Of a DNA stretch of 64,000 bases, positions 47,595 to 56,922 are shown in pieces. Source of the DNA: Bacteroidota bacterium (GTDB taxonomy: Bacteria; Bacteroidota; Bacteroidia; Bacteroidales; P3); NCBI GenBank assembly GCA_023415495.1, contig JAEZKK010000023.1, positions 62,001 through 126,000 on the forward strand, in the 5' to 3' direction. The position numbers were made by a program, and so were the translations under genes. Within the stretch, counting starts at the first letter, position 1, and each line of letters begins with the position of its first letter. The notes beneath the pieces were generated by a model. That model was not told the DNA's origin. It saw only the letters and a list, made by a program, of their open reading frames with translations, and did not search any database.

Positions 47595-49256
47595 TTATTT
47601 GGACAAATAGTAAGTCTTTTGAGTTTTATTTCCTACTCTATCAATTAAGTGTATTTCTATGGTATTTTCTAATTGGTTTAAATGATTTGAATCAATGGTA
47701 TAGTATAATCTATGATTCTTACCATCATATTCAAATAACACCCAATTCCCATTAATAAATCCATTATATGAGCTTATCCCTGATAAATCGTCAATGATTT
47801 TAAAATCTATGGTTTTAGCATTTGGTTTTAATTTGTTGGTCTTATCAATTGAGAGTGAATATACACTTGGAGCAATTGTATCTAAAGCAAGTATCATATT
47901 GCCATAGGTCTTTGTATTCGTATATATATAAGTCTTGGTTTTAGAATTACCTATATATGTCAAACTCTTATTATTCTTTTTAGCAATAATAAGTTTAGAA
48001 ATTAGTTTATCTGAGATTTCTGGTAAAGGGAAACTTATTTTCATGCTATTATGCAAAGGAGAATTTATATAGATATAGTATGAGGAATCAACATTCACAT
48101 TAAAATACAGCTTAGAATCTTCGTAAAGAGAGTTTTTTGGAACATTTACACTTATTCCATTATAACTATAATTATTATCTCTATCATAATGTAATTCTTT
48201 TGCATAACTCCTCCCCTCTTCTTGGAATGTCTTACCTGAATTCTTTGCATAGAAAACAAAATTAGTGGTATTTCCTAATGCATCTTTAAGTTCATATCTT
48301 AATTTATAAATTTCATTATGCTTAAACTTTACTATCCCATTATTGGAATATGTCTTAAAATAAGGGAAACGATTATTAGGTTTTTTCTTTGTGATTAAAA
48401 ATCTCACGCCATTTTCTGAATAATAATTATAATCAATACAAGCATTAATATATCTTGAAATATCAAAAGAAAATTTATCTATTTTAAGTTCCCAAAACAA
48501 TTCCTCATCAAGATATAGCTTATAATCATAAACTCCGTTTCTAAGTGTAGAGGCTTTGCTTCTATCATAAGCATAAATACCTAAATAAAAATCTCCGTCA
48601 ATTGTAATTGTATCATTATTTCTTATCCCATTGGATTTATTCGATGAATTTACAATATAATTCTTCCCTTGTGGTAGAACCCTTATTTGATTTATTATAG
48701 GAGGATTATTATCAATATGATTTAATCCGAAGAAAAGAGGATTTATAATTTCTTGAGTTCTGGTATCTCTTATTTCATAATGAAGATGAGGACCTCCTGA
48801 TGAGCCTGAATTACCAGCAAACGCAATTAAATCTCCTCTTTTTATCTTTATGTCTTCTCTTTGTAAACTAATATCAAATTCGTAGGTCTTATTCTTATAT
48901 TGATATTCCTTAACGTATTTATCTATCGCAGGAGAATAAGAATCTAAATGCATATAAACAGTAGTATAGCCATTATTATGTGTAATATATAAATTCTTGC
49001 CCCCTCCAAAAGCTTGAACTTTAATTCTCGACACATAACCATCATTAGGGCTATAAACTCTTTGACCTATCTTCCCTCCAATTCTTATATCAATTCCTGA
49101 ATGGAAATGATTTGTTCGTGGCTCCGCAAAACTACCTGAAAGTGTTATTGGTATTTTTACAGGATTATCTAATACAACCTTAGAGTAATCTTGAGAAAAT
49201 GTATTTGAGAAAAAAAATAGTATAAGAACAATAAGATTAAAAAGAGGTCTATGCAT
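47595..49256 (-). CDS. M23-family (LytM) peptidoglycan endopeptidase
   Basis: 553 residues with a signal peptide (FNLIVLILFFFSNTFS). The M23 domain comes early: FHSGIDIRIG supplies His52 and Asp56, and GPHLHYEIRD supplies His157 and His159, so the zinc site is complete. A long C-terminal region of about 380 residues is beta-rich and not assignable, perhaps a Bacteroidota-specific wall- or protein-binding part. Expected role: cleavage of peptide cross-links in the wall during growth. The hydrolase gene upstream is 9 bp away, so the two are co-transcribed. Confidence 0.91.
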   Translation of the reverse strand: MHRPLFNLIVLILFFFSNTFSQDYSKVVLDNPVKIPITLSGSFAEPRTNHFHSGIDIRIGGKIGQRVYSPNDGYVSRIKVQAFGGGKNLYITHNNGYTTVYMHLDSYSPAIDKYVKEYQYKNKTYEFDISLQREDIKIKRGDLIAFAGNSGSSGGPHLHYEIRDTRTQEIINPLFFGLNHIDNNPPIINQIRVLPQGKNYIVNSSNKSNGIRNNDTITIDGDFYLGIYAYDRSKASTLRNGVYDYKLYLDEELFWELKIDKFSFDISRYINACIDYNYYSENGVRFLITKKKPNNRFPYFKTYSNNGIVKFKHNEIYKLRYELKDALGNTTNFVFYAKNSGKTFQEEGRSYAKELHYDRDNNYSYNGISVNVPKNSLYEDSKLYFNVNVDSSYYIYINSPLHNSMKISFPLPEISDKLISKLIIAKKNNKSLTYIGNSKTKTYIYTNTKTYGNMILALDTIAPSVYSLSIDKTNKLKPNAKTIDFKIIDDLSGISSYNGFINGNWVLFEYDGKNHRLYYTIDSNHLNQLENTIEIHLIDRVGNKTQKTYYLSK

Positions 49257-49265
49257 TATTATTGT

Positions 49266-50078
49266 TTAATTAGAAATTTTATAACAGCTTGAAACAAATG
49301 AGTATAGCCTGTCTTTAACAATCATATCAGCTTCAATATGTGCCATATGACCTACATTATCTAAGAGTAGTATTTCTGAATGGAAAGGAAGTGTAGCTTG
49401 AGCAAATATACTTTCTAAAATGATTCTCGGATCTTTTTTACCAATAATAAATAGTATTGGATAGCTTGCACTAATCAATACATTTAATCTTGAGGGGCGA
49501 TCCATCATTCCTTTTTGTGCAGCTACTATTCCTTCTGTTTTCATACATATTGCACTATCTTGAATATCCTTAATCTCTGAGCTCAAAGCCTTAAGGCTTT
49601 CTTTAGCAAATAAATCTGGAATAAAATTCACTATAAAACTTGCTCTATTTTCTCTAACAATATCACATGTTTTTAATCTATTCTTTTTTGCTGTTTGGTC
49701 ATCCTCCATTGCATGTGAATTAACCAATGATAACCCCTTAACATATTGAGGGTAAATATCACAAAAAGCAAGTGCAACATATCCTCCCATTGAATGTCCT
49801 GCTATTACACAAGAATTAATATTTAAGAAATCTAACAATTCCTTAACCATTTCAGCCTGTGTTTCCATAGTATGAGTCTCAGCTAATATTCCTGTTTCTC
49901 CATGCCCTAAAAGGTCGACAGTAACAACTCTAACCTTTTTCATATACATAAAAACATAGGTTGCCCATACGTCTAATGTATTCATAAAACCATGAAGCAA
50001 TACAATGGTTTCTTCCCCGCAGCCCTCAACTTGATAATTTACTATTGTGTCTTTAAAAAGAAAAGATTTATGTTTCAT
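49266..50078 (-). CDS. Alpha/beta-fold hydrolase
   Basis: The ATG at 50078 is used, because an in-frame TTG at 50111 lies inside the -7 box. The 270-residue product has the nucleophile elbow AGHSMGGYVAL, the oxyanion-type LLHGFMNTLDVW, an acidic residue in FIIGKKDPRI and the catalytic His in VGHMAHIE. MhpC/BioH-like esterases and lipases share this layout; the substrate is unknown. No signal peptide, so cytoplasmic. It precedes the M23 gene in the same transcript. Confidence 0.88.
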   Translation of the reverse strand: MKHKSFLFKDTIVNYQVEGCGEETIVLLHGFMNTLDVWATYVFMYMKKVRVVTVDLLGHGETGILAETHTMETQAEMVKELLDFLNINSCVIAGHSMGGYVALAFCDIYPQYVKGLSLVNSHAMEDDQTAKKNRLKTCDIVRENRASFIVNFIPDLFAKESLKALSSEIKDIQDSAICMKTEGIVAAQKGMMDRPSRLNVLISASYPILFIIGKKDPRIILESIFAQATLPFHSEILLLDNVGHMAHIEADMIVKDRLYSFVSSCYKISN

Positions 50079-50108
50079 ATTATATTCATTTATTAGTAAA
50101 GCGTAGCA

Positions 50109-50116
50109 CAAAGATA
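50109..50116 (-). promoter_or_regulatory. -7 element (TATCTTTG) for the hydrolase-M23 operon
   Basis: TATCTTTG on the minus strand, 30 bp before the ATG at 50078. It overlaps the upstream TTG of the same frame, which shows that this TTG is not the start. Confidence 0.7.
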
Positions 50117-50213
50117 TATAAAATAAATGAATTAATTTGAAGTAAATTAGATTTTAATTAACTATCGATTGTTGATTTTTCTGATATAATAAGATTTATA
50201 GGATTAATATTTG

Positions 50214-50221
50214 TAATTTTG
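50214..50221 (+). promoter_or_regulatory. -7 element (TAATTTTG) for murB
   Basis: TAATTTTG fits the consensus, about 22 nt of leader to the ATG at 50251. No good -33 box at 19 bp. Confidence 0.55.
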
Positions 50222-50250
50222 AAACCTCGAACAGGTTATTTTTTATACTT

Positions 50251-51258
50251 ATGATTCACTTTAATTACAATATTTCTAATAAAAACACTTTCGGATTAAA
50301 CTGTGTTTCTAAAGCATTTATAGAAGTTAAAAATGAAGAAGACTTGGATATTCTTCATACTATCCCTATTAATGAAAGAAAACAAATTCTTGGTGGGGGA
50401 AGCAATAGTGTATTTATTAGAGATTTTTTTGATGGGTATATTATTTGGATAAAAAACAAGGGTAAGAAAATAGTTTTTGAGGATAAGGATAGTGCAATTA
50501 TTGAGGTTTGCTCTGGTGAGGATTGGGGCGAATTTGTAGAATATTGTGTTAAGAATAATTATTCGGGGGTTGAAAACCTTGCAGCAATACCTGGAGATGT
50601 AGGAGCTTCGCCAGTTCAAAACATAGGAGCTTATGGAGGAGAGATAAAAGATGTTTTTTATTCTTGCGATACTTATAGTCCTTATACAAAAGAATGGAAA
50701 ACATATTATAAAGAAGATTTAAAATTCGATTATAGATATTCAATATTTAAGTATCAAAATGAATTTGAGATAATCTGGAAAGTTAGACTTAAGCTCTCTA
50801 AACATTTCTCTGCTAATTTAAATTATTATGCAATAGAGAATGAGATTAAGAAAAACAATCTAACTATTAAAACACCAAAAGATATTTCAGATTTGGTAAC
50901 CAATCTAAGAAACTCTAAACTCCCTAATCCTAAATTTCTTGGCAATTGTGGTTCTTTTTTCAAAAACCCAATAGTAAGTCAGGAGAAATTCTCAGAACTA
51001 ATTAATTTATATCCAGAGATGCCAAATTATCCTTCAGCACACGGAGTAAAATTAGCAGCAGGTTGGTTAATTGAAGTATCTGGCTGGAAAGGTAAGAGAG
51101 TTGGAAGTCTTGGAATGCATGAAAAACAAGCTTTGGTAATGGTTAATTATGGAGAAGCCAAAGGAGGAGATATACTTGAATTATCTAAATTGATAATTGA
51201 ATCTATAAAGGATAAATTTGGAATAGAATTAGAAATAGAAGCACATTTAATTGAATAG
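50251..51258 (+). CDS. murB: UDP-N-acetylenolpyruvoylglucosamine reductase
   Basis: 335 residues, type I MurB. The FAD-binding motif ILGGGSNSVF is at residues 46-55. AAIPGDVGASPVQNIGAYG is the pyrophosphate loop. YRYSIFK belongs to the substrate site, and GNCGSFFKNP supplies the catalytic Ser. The extra third-domain loop characteristic of type I (SDLVTNLRNSKLPNPKFLG) is present. It reduces UDP-GlcNAc-enolpyruvate to UDP-MurNAc with NADPH in peptidoglycan synthesis. The next gene follows after 2 bp. Confidence 0.96.
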   Translation: MIHFNYNISNKNTFGLNCVSKAFIEVKNEEDLDILHTIPINERKQILGGGSNSVFIRDFFDGYIIWIKNKGKKIVFEDKDSAIIEVCSGEDWGEFVEYCVKNNYSGVENLAAIPGDVGASPVQNIGAYGGEIKDVFYSCDTYSPYTKEWKTYYKEDLKFDYRYSIFKYQNEFEIIWKVRLKLSKHFSANLNYYAIENEIKKNNLTIKTPKDISDLVTNLRNSKLPNPKFLGNCGSFFKNPIVSQEKFSELINLYPEMPNYPSAHGVKLAAGWLIEVSGWKGKRVGSLGMHEKQALVMVNYGEAKGGDILELSKLIIESIKDKFGIELEIEAHLIE

Positions 51259-51260
51259 AT

Positions 51261-51896
51261 ATGGAAAATAAAGAATTACAAAGATTTTGGGATTGGTTTA
51301 ATTCCAAAGCAGAATTATTAATGGATATTGATAATATTGATGCATTTGAGGCAGATGACCTATTAGTAGACTTTGATAAGAGATTAAAAGAATACTCAGA
51401 AGGAATAAGTTTTGAATTAAGTGATTTAAGCGAAAAAGGAAGAGAAATTGTGTTTTCAGCCGAAGGGGATGAGGATTATTTTGATGATGTAATCGAGCTA
51501 TGTGAAAACGCTCCTGATTTAGATTTTTGGGAGTTTATCCCTTTTAAACAAGCAAAAGGGGGCAATGTTAAGATTAAATTTGAAAACTATTCTTACCATA
51601 GCAAAAAACTTTGGTTTCTCCCACTTGAAAACGAAGAATTAACTGATAGTATTGGGATAATGGTTGGAGTAAACGACTTCAAAGAAGGAGATGAAGACCA
51701 AGAAATAGCAGTTTACACACTAATTGAAGCAATGGTGGGGGAATATTATTGCACAACACTTATACAGTATTTCGAAGTTTGCCAATTGCCAGAGAATCCA
51801 GAAGAAGAAGGATTTGTAAATTTAGAATCCCTTCCAGATTTTGTTGAATGGTTTATTAATAACTCAGAGAAAGAAGACCAAGACAAAATTGAATAG
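51261..51896 (+). CDS. Acidic cytoplasmic protein of unknown function
   Basis: 211 residues, strongly acidic, without signal peptide or membrane helix. Starts MENKELQRFWDWFNSKAELL and contains LIEAMVGEYYCTTLIQYFEVCQLP near the C-terminus. I recognise a similar layout in Bacteroidota hypotheticals but know no function. It is 2 bp after murB, so they are translated together, and a strong terminator ends the unit. A cell-wall link is only suggested by position. Confidence 0.72.
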   Translation: MENKELQRFWDWFNSKAELLMDIDNIDAFEADDLLVDFDKRLKEYSEGISFELSDLSEKGREIVFSAEGDEDYFDDVIELCENAPDLDFWEFIPFKQAKGGNVKIKFENYSYHSKKLWFLPLENEELTDSIGIMVGVNDFKEGDEDQEIAVYTLIEAMVGEYYCTTLIQYFEVCQLPENPEEEGFVNLESLPDFVEWFINNSEKEDQDKIE

Positions 51897-51921
51897 TTTA
51901 CATCTTGACTTTAAATCATAC

Positions 51922-51958
51922 AAAAAAGAGTAGAAACCTAAGCCTCTACTCTTTTTTT
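51922..51958. terminator. Bidirectional terminator between 51261 gene and FKBP genes
   Basis: Stem AAAAAAGAGTAGA (51922-51934) and TCTACTCTTTTTTT (51945-51958), with A- and T-runs on either side, serves both the plus-strand murB unit and the minus-strand FKBP pair. Confidence 0.92.
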
Positions 51959-51976
51959 ATTAGAATATTAAAAGAA

Positions 51977-52720
51977 TTATTCTTCTATTTGCATTTCATT
52001 TTTTATTGGTAGGGATTCATCAATTACTTCTAATAATTCAACTTCAAAATCCAAAAGACTTCCTGCAGGGAGCTCCTCAGAATCAGAATCACCATAAGCA
52101 ATATCAGGATGCATCCAAAATCTAAAAACCGAGCCTTGAGGCATTAGCATTAAGGCTTCCTGCATTCCAATAATAAGGTTAGGAATACCCATTACCACAG
52201 GAGAATCTCTTTCAAATGAATCTTCAATCACATTACCATCAATTAATCTAAGTCTGTAATTCATTTTAATCCTATCTTCGCTCTTAGGCATTTTGCCTTC
52301 ACCTCTTTTGATAACCTTAAATTGAAGACCAGTAGTTGTAGTAAAAACTCCTTCTTTGAGTTTATTTTCATTTAAAAATTTCTCAGCCTTTTCTCTATTA
52401 GCCTTAGATTTTTCGCTAAGAGCTTTATCTTGCTTTTCTTTCATTACTTCTTGAAAACGTATCATGACAGATTGAATATCATTATTATTCAAAAGCATTG
52501 AATCTCCTTTAAAGGATTGAATAAAAGCTCTTGTTAGAATATCAATATTAATATCAAGATTCTCTTGTTTAAGACTTTGACCAAGATTTATCCCAAAAAC
52601 ATAAGAAACTGAATCATTCAATGTCTTTAATTCTTTTGGTTTAACTGGCTTTACTTTTTGTGAATATGCAAAGTTTGAACCAAGTACTAAAATTGCAATT
52701 ATTATTAAAATTCTTTTCAT
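51977..52720 (-). CDS. FKBP-type peptidyl-prolyl isomerase (Mip/FkpA-like)
   Basis: 247 residues: signal peptide (IIIAILVLGSNFAYS), helical dimerisation domain (DSVSYVFGINLGQSLKQENLDI, long charged helix), then an FKBP domain (VFTTTTGLQFKVIKRGEGKMP ... LIIGMQEALMLMPQGSVFRF ... GSLLDFEVELLEV). The layout is that of Mip/FkpA periplasmic foldases. The Trp usually found in the active-site GW motif is Met here (IIGMQEA), so isomerase activity may be reduced. Paralogue of the gene directly upstream (18-bp gap). Confidence 0.9.
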   Translation of the reverse strand: MKRILIIIAILVLGSNFAYSQKVKPVKPKELKTLNDSVSYVFGINLGQSLKQENLDINIDILTRAFIQSFKGDSMLLNNNDIQSVMIRFQEVMKEKQDKALSEKSKANREKAEKFLNENKLKEGVFTTTTGLQFKVIKRGEGKMPKSEDRIKMNYRLRLIDGNVIEDSFERDSPVVMGIPNLIIGMQEALMLMPQGSVFRFWMHPDIAYGDSDSEELPAGSLLDFEVELLEVIDESLPIKNEMQIEE

Positions 52721-52738
52721 ATCTTGTTATATAATCTC

Positions 52739-53458
52739 TTATTTCTTAGTTAACTCTTCAATTTTTACTTCAAATACGATTACCTTACCATCAGATGGAC
52801 CATTTGGTGATAAAATATCTGGAGAAACCCAAAATCTATAATGAGAGCCAACACTCATATTTTTAATTTCATCTGCAAAGAAAGGGAAATTCATACCTAA
52901 CTGCTCAACATTTGTAGGAACTGGTCCTGATTCAAAAGTATTTTGAAATACCTCTCCATCAAGATCAGAATATTTTAAATTCACTTTTACCTCATCATTT
53001 GGATTTACAAGCTTTGCTCCCTTGCCTTGAGCAATAACTTCAAATTGAAGACCTGTTGAAGTTGTTACTACGCCTGATTTGGTTTTATTTTCAGCTAAGA
53101 ACTTTTCACTTTTTGGACGATTAACTTTTTCTTGGTCAACAAGTTTTTTGTTTTCTTCTTCTTGTTTTTTAGCCATTTGTTCTTGTTGATATTTCATCAT
53201 GATTTCTTGAAGCTGAGTAGGATTCAAAGCACCAATAGTATCATTATTAAACCCTTGCTTAAGAGCTTTAATCATTATATCCATATCCAAATCCATACCA
53301 TCAGCCTTAATAGACTGACCAATATTTAGACCAATAGCATATGAAACAGAATCCTTCATTGATTTTAATTCATTTGTTTCAACTCTATCCTTTGAACAAG
53401 ACATAGTAGCAAGGGCTATTGCAGTAATAGTCAAGCTGTTTAAAAGTAATTTTTTCAT
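52739..53458 (-). CDS. FKBP-like lipoprotein, diverged paralogue
   Basis: 239 residues. Lipoprotein signal with lipobox LATMSC (Cys21). The N-terminal dimerisation domain (DSVSYAIGLNIGQSIKADGMDLD) is clearly homologous to that of the next gene. The FKBP part (VVTTSTGLQFEVIAQGKGAKL ... FFADEIKNMSVGSHYRFWVSP) has lost the GW motif and several aromatic active-site positions. It is probably a chaperone rather than a good isomerase. Tandem duplication followed by divergence is the simplest explanation (inference). Confidence 0.87.
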   Translation of the reverse strand: MKKLLLNSLTITAIALATMSCSKDRVETNELKSMKDSVSYAIGLNIGQSIKADGMDLDMDIMIKALKQGFNNDTIGALNPTQLQEIMMKYQQEQMAKKQEEENKKLVDQEKVNRPKSEKFLAENKTKSGVVTTSTGLQFEVIAQGKGAKLVNPNDEVKVNLKYSDLDGEVFQNTFESGPVPTNVEQLGMNFPFFADEIKNMSVGSHYRFWVSPDILSPNGPSDGKVIVFEVKIEELTKK

Positions 53459-53514
53459 TTTTTGTTTATTTAATTTGTTTTCTTGTTTAATATCTTTCTA
53501 TTTGAAAGAACGAG

Positions 53515-53522
53515 CAAAATTA
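53515..53522 (-). promoter_or_regulatory. -7 element (TAATTTTG) for the FKBP pair
   Basis: TAATTTTGC on the minus strand, about 57 bp before the start of the lipoprotein gene. -33 box not clear. Confidence 0.5.
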
Positions 53523-53596
53523 ATGAAAAATCTCCAATTCTTAGAAAAAAACTAAGTTTTATAAGTTTTTTATTTCCAACCTATTTATATTTGTTT

Positions 53597-53604
53597 TATA
53601 TTTG
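53597..53604 (+). promoter_or_regulatory. -7 element (TATATTTG) for the decarboxylase gene
   Basis: TATATTTGCAATC fits the consensus. Leader about 53 nt. CTAAT and ATTAG form a small inverted repeat just downstream. Confidence 0.65.
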
Positions 53605-53663
53605 CAATCTAATTCAGACGGATTAGGTATTTTTATTCCAAGTAACCAACTTAGTTTAGAGAA

Positions 53664-55058
53664 ATGAAAAATAAGTATTTAGATTTAATAGATCAAACTT
53701 TCGAGTTCCCACAAGAGGAGTTTAAAGTTGAAGATGGAGAACTTTATTTCCACGATATACCTTTAATGGATATAATCAAACAATACGGAACTCCATTAAA
53801 GATAACCTATTTGCCGAAGATATCAACTCAAATACAAAAGGCAAAACGCTTATTCAATGTTGCAATTGCAAAGGTAGACTATAAGGGGACTTATAATTAT
53901 TGTTATTGCACTAAGAGCTCTCATTTTTCATTTGTAATGGAAGAAGTCCTTTCTAATGATGTTAATATTGAGACCTCATCTGCCTTTGATATTAATCTAA
54001 TCAATGAATTATACGCACAGGAGAAGATAAACAAGGATAATTATATAATTTGCAATGGGTTTAAAAGACCTCAGTATATTGAGAATATTGGAGAATTAGT
54101 AAGAGAAGGCTTTACAAATGTAATTCCTATTATTGACAACAAGGAAGAGTTTGACTTAATTGAGCAACATGTGGATGGATGTCAATTAGGTATTAGGATT
54201 GCTTCGGAAGAAGAGCCAATGTTCGATTTCTATACCTCAAGACTTGGTATTCGTTTTAATGATATATTGGATTTCTACAAACAAAAGATAGAAAAAAATC
54301 CAAAGTTCAAATTGAAAATGCTTCATTTCTTTATTAATACAGGGATTAAGGATTCGGCTTATTATTGGAACGAATTGCGTAAGTGTGTAAATATGTATTG
54401 TGAGCTAAAGAAAGTATGCCCAGAACTTGATTCCCTAAATATTGGAGGAGGCTTTCCTATCAAGAACTCATTAGCCTTTACTTATGATTATGAGTATATG
54501 GCAGAGGAAATACTTGCTCAAATCAAGGATATGTGTAATAAGCAAGAGATTGAAGAACCTAATATATTTACTGAGTTTGGGTCCTTTACCGTTGGAGAGG
54601 CTGGTTGTATTTTATATTCAATTATAGACCAAAAACAACAAAACGATAGAGAGCTTTGGTATATGATTGACTCCAGCTTTATAACTACATTACCAGATAC
54701 ATGGGGCATTGGTCAAAGATTTATTCTTTTACCAATCAATCGTTGGGAGAATGAATACCAAAGAGTATTTCTCGGAGGACTTACCTGTGATAGTCAGGAT
54801 TATTACTCCGCTGAGGCACATTCTAATGCTGTCTTTTTGCCAAAGTATAATAACGAAGATGAGGAGCCATTATATATAGGATTCTTCCATACTGGAGCTT
54901 ATCAAGAGTCATTGGGAGGATATGGGGGAATACAACATTGCTTAATTCCACAACCAAAACATATAATTATTAGTAGAGATGAAGAAGGTGAATGGTATAC
55001 AAAACTATTTGCAAAAGAACAAAGCCATAAATCCATGTTAAAGATTTTAGGTTACTAA
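53664..55058 (+). CDS. PLP-dependent arginine-decarboxylase-like enzyme (fold III)
   Basis: 464 residues. The alanine-racemase-like barrel starts near residue 60. The PLP-binding Lys lies in YCYCTKSSHFSFV. SLNIGGGFP is the Gly-rich phosphate-binding loop. The C-terminal GGLTCDSQDYYS supplies the conserved Cys-Asp of decarboxylases. Length and sequence fit the short Bacteroidota arginine/diaminopimelate decarboxylase-like group rather than the 650-residue E. coli SpeA. Likely role: agmatine formation for polyamines. The substrate is inferred by similarity to annotated homologues; LysA would have different end motifs. No other polyamine genes are adjacent. Confidence 0.78.
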   Translation: MKNKYLDLIDQTFEFPQEEFKVEDGELYFHDIPLMDIIKQYGTPLKITYLPKISTQIQKAKRLFNVAIAKVDYKGTYNYCYCTKSSHFSFVMEEVLSNDVNIETSSAFDINLINELYAQEKINKDNYIICNGFKRPQYIENIGELVREGFTNVIPIIDNKEEFDLIEQHVDGCQLGIRIASEEEPMFDFYTSRLGIRFNDILDFYKQKIEKNPKFKLKMLHFFINTGIKDSAYYWNELRKCVNMYCELKKVCPELDSLNIGGGFPIKNSLAFTYDYEYMAEEILAQIKDMCNKQEIEEPNIFTEFGSFTVGEAGCILYSIIDQKQQNDRELWYMIDSSFITTLPDTWGIGQRFILLPINRWENEYQRVFLGGLTCDSQDYYSAEAHSNAVFLPKYNNEDEEPLYIGFFHTGAYQESLGGYGGIQHCLIPQPKHIIISRDEEGEWYTKLFAKEQSHKSMLKILGY

Positions 55059-55098
55059 TAATCTTTGTTAATTGTATTTTTATTCAAGTTATAATGCA

Positions 55099-55106
55099 TA
55101 AATTTG
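55099..55106 (+). promoter_or_regulatory. -7 element (TAAATTTG) for aspA
   Basis: TAAATTTG fits TAnnTTTG; leader about 28 nt. The -33 box is not at the ideal distance. Confidence 0.5.
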
Positions 55107-55140
55107 TATATTGAAATATTAATAATCAAAATTAATCAGA

Positions 55141-56583
55141 ATGAAAACCATAAATTATTCAGGCAAAACAAGACAAGAGACCGATCTCTTAGGCACATTG
55201 GAGGTTCCTGTTGAGGCTCTTTACGGAGTTCAAACCCTTAGAGGAACCAGAAACTTCCAAATCTCAGGACATTTCCAATACGAATTTCCTAACTTTATCA
55301 AGGGTTTTGCTATTACAAAGAAAGCAGCTTCTATTGCCAATTTCAAACAAGGATTGCTTACTGCAGAACAAAACGATGCGATTTGCAAAGCATGTGATGA
55401 GATTTTAGAAGGTCAACATCATGAACACTTCCTTACTGATATGATTCAAGGTGGAGCAGGAACTACTATGAATATGAATGCTAATGAAGTGATTGCAAAT
55501 AGAGCATTAGAGATTATGGGGAAAGGCAGAGGACAATACGAATTTTGTTCTCCTAACGACCATGTTAATGCTTCTCAATCTACCAATGATGCTTATCCTA
55601 CTGCATTCCATTTCGGACTTTATATCGAAAGCAAAAAGCTTATCAAGGCTTTAGACAGCATTATAGCATCTTTAAACGCCAAAGCGGAAGAGTTTAAGGA
55701 CGTATTAAAGATGGGAAGAACACAATTGCAAGATGCTGTACCAATGACTCTTGGACAAACATTCAAAGCATTTGCGGACACTCTTCAAATTGAAAGAAGA
55801 AGATTAGTTCATGTTGAAGAAGAATTATTAACTGTAAATATGGGCGCTACTGCAATTGGCACAGGAATTTGTTCTCAACCTGGATTTAGCCAATTATGTA
55901 TTGAAGCATTAAGAGATATTACTGGATGGGACGTGAAGCTTTCGGGCAATCTTGTTGAAGCTACTTCCGATACATCTATCCTTGTTGGATACTCTTCTCA
56001 ATTAAGAAGAATTGCTATTAAAACCACTAAGATTTGTAATGACCTTAGACTTATGGGTTCAGGTCCTCGTTCTGGTATTCATGAAATTCATTTACCAGAA
56101 ATGCAACCAGGAAGCTCAATTATGCCAGGTAAGGTTAACCCTGTAATTCCAGAGGTTATGAACCAAATTTGCTTTATGGTTATTGGTAATGATACAGCTA
56201 TTATGCTTGGAAGTTCAAATGCTCAATTGGAATTAAACGTAATGGAACCTGTTATGGTTTACGCACTATTCCGTTCAATCAATCTTCTTATCAATGGCTT
56301 CGACACACTTAGAACTAAGTGTATAGATGATATTAAAGCAGATATTGAATGTTGTACTGCTCAAGTTAGAAATTCAATTGGTATAGTAACTGCTCTTAAT
56401 CCATATATAGGTTATAAGAATTCTACTAAAATTGCTAAGGAAGCTTTAGAAACAGGAAAAGGAGTTTATGAATTAGTTCTTCAACACGATATTCTTTCTA
56501 AGGAAGATTTAGATACAATTCTATTACCAGAGAATATGACTAAACCAGTAAAATTAGATATTAAACCAAAGAAATTTATTTAA
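55141..56583 (+). CDS. aspA: Aspartate ammonia-lyase
   Basis: 480 residues of the fumarase/aspartase superfamily. LLGTLEVPVEALYGVQTLR at the N-terminus and GGAGTTMNMNANEVIANRALE are typical of AspA. SPNDHVNASQSTNDAYPTA and the flexible SS loop GSSIMPGKVNPVIPEV (with the catalytic Ser) follow. It reversibly deaminates aspartate to fumarate, feeding anaerobic fumarate respiration or amino-acid catabolism. Codon use (GCT, ACT, CTT, AAC) is rather like a well-expressed gene. It is monocistronic, ending at a terminator. Confidence 0.96.
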   Translation: MKTINYSGKTRQETDLLGTLEVPVEALYGVQTLRGTRNFQISGHFQYEFPNFIKGFAITKKAASIANFKQGLLTAEQNDAICKACDEILEGQHHEHFLTDMIQGGAGTTMNMNANEVIANRALEIMGKGRGQYEFCSPNDHVNASQSTNDAYPTAFHFGLYIESKKLIKALDSIIASLNAKAEEFKDVLKMGRTQLQDAVPMTLGQTFKAFADTLQIERRRLVHVEEELLTVNMGATAIGTGICSQPGFSQLCIEALRDITGWDVKLSGNLVEATSDTSILVGYSSQLRRIAIKTTKICNDLRLMGSGPRSGIHEIHLPEMQPGSSIMPGKVNPVIPEVMNQICFMVIGNDTAIMLGSSNAQLELNVMEPVMVYALFRSINLLINGFDTLRTKCIDDIKADIECCTAQVRNSIGIVTALNPYIGYKNSTKIAKEALETGKGVYELVLQHDILSKEDLDTILLPENMTKPVKLDIKPKKFI

Positions 56584-56616
56584 ACTCCGGTTTAAATATT
56601 ATTTTCCAAATAAAAC

Positions 56617-56660
56617 AGGAGGCTGTCTCAAAATTACCGAGATAGCCTCTTTTTTCTTTT
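56617..56660 (+). terminator. Intrinsic terminator after aspA
   Basis: An 11-bp stem with one G-U pair, GAGGCTGTCTC (56619-56629) and GAGATAGCCTC (56639-56649), is followed by a T-run. The large repeat locus starts about 65 bp further on. Confidence 0.93.
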
Positions 56661-56726
56661 CAGCAACTCTGAAACTTAAGAAAACAGAAACCCCCTATAA
56701 AAATTCACGCCGTAATTTAGGATTTT

Positions 56727-56847
56727 AATCAAATCCCCATGCCCCGACAATCTGATCTTCACACCCTGGGGATTTGATCTCCATATGTTAAACATCAAAT
56801 CCCCAGCCGTAGAGATCAAATAAAAATCTCCACAGATCAAATCCTCA
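56727..56847 (+). repeat. Phased array of six GATCAAATCCCCA-like units (22, 22, 22, 21, 21 bp)
   Basis: Rows start at 56727 (AATCAAATCCCCA), 56749 (AATCTGATCTTCA), 56771 (GATTTGATCTCCA), 56793 (CATCAAATCCCCA), 56814 (GATCAAATAAAAA) and 56835 (GATCAAATCCTCA). The core GATCAAATC has inverted arms GAT/ATC. Unit 3 carries its reverse complement GATTTGATC, so orientation flips. The local sequence is unusually C-rich for this AT-rich genome. Less perfect than the other arrays, but in the same register. Confidence 0.8.
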
Positions 56848-56922
56848 AAAAAAGACCCCAAATTAAATGATAATACCCCCAATTCCCTTCCCCAAAACAA
56901 AGTACCTTTAGCAATAATTTAA

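Noticed and set aside
56617..56660. Insertion-sequence end (GAGGCTGTCTC)
   Set aside because: It forms a complete terminator hairpin with a T-run after aspA, and there is no transposase or matching second end.
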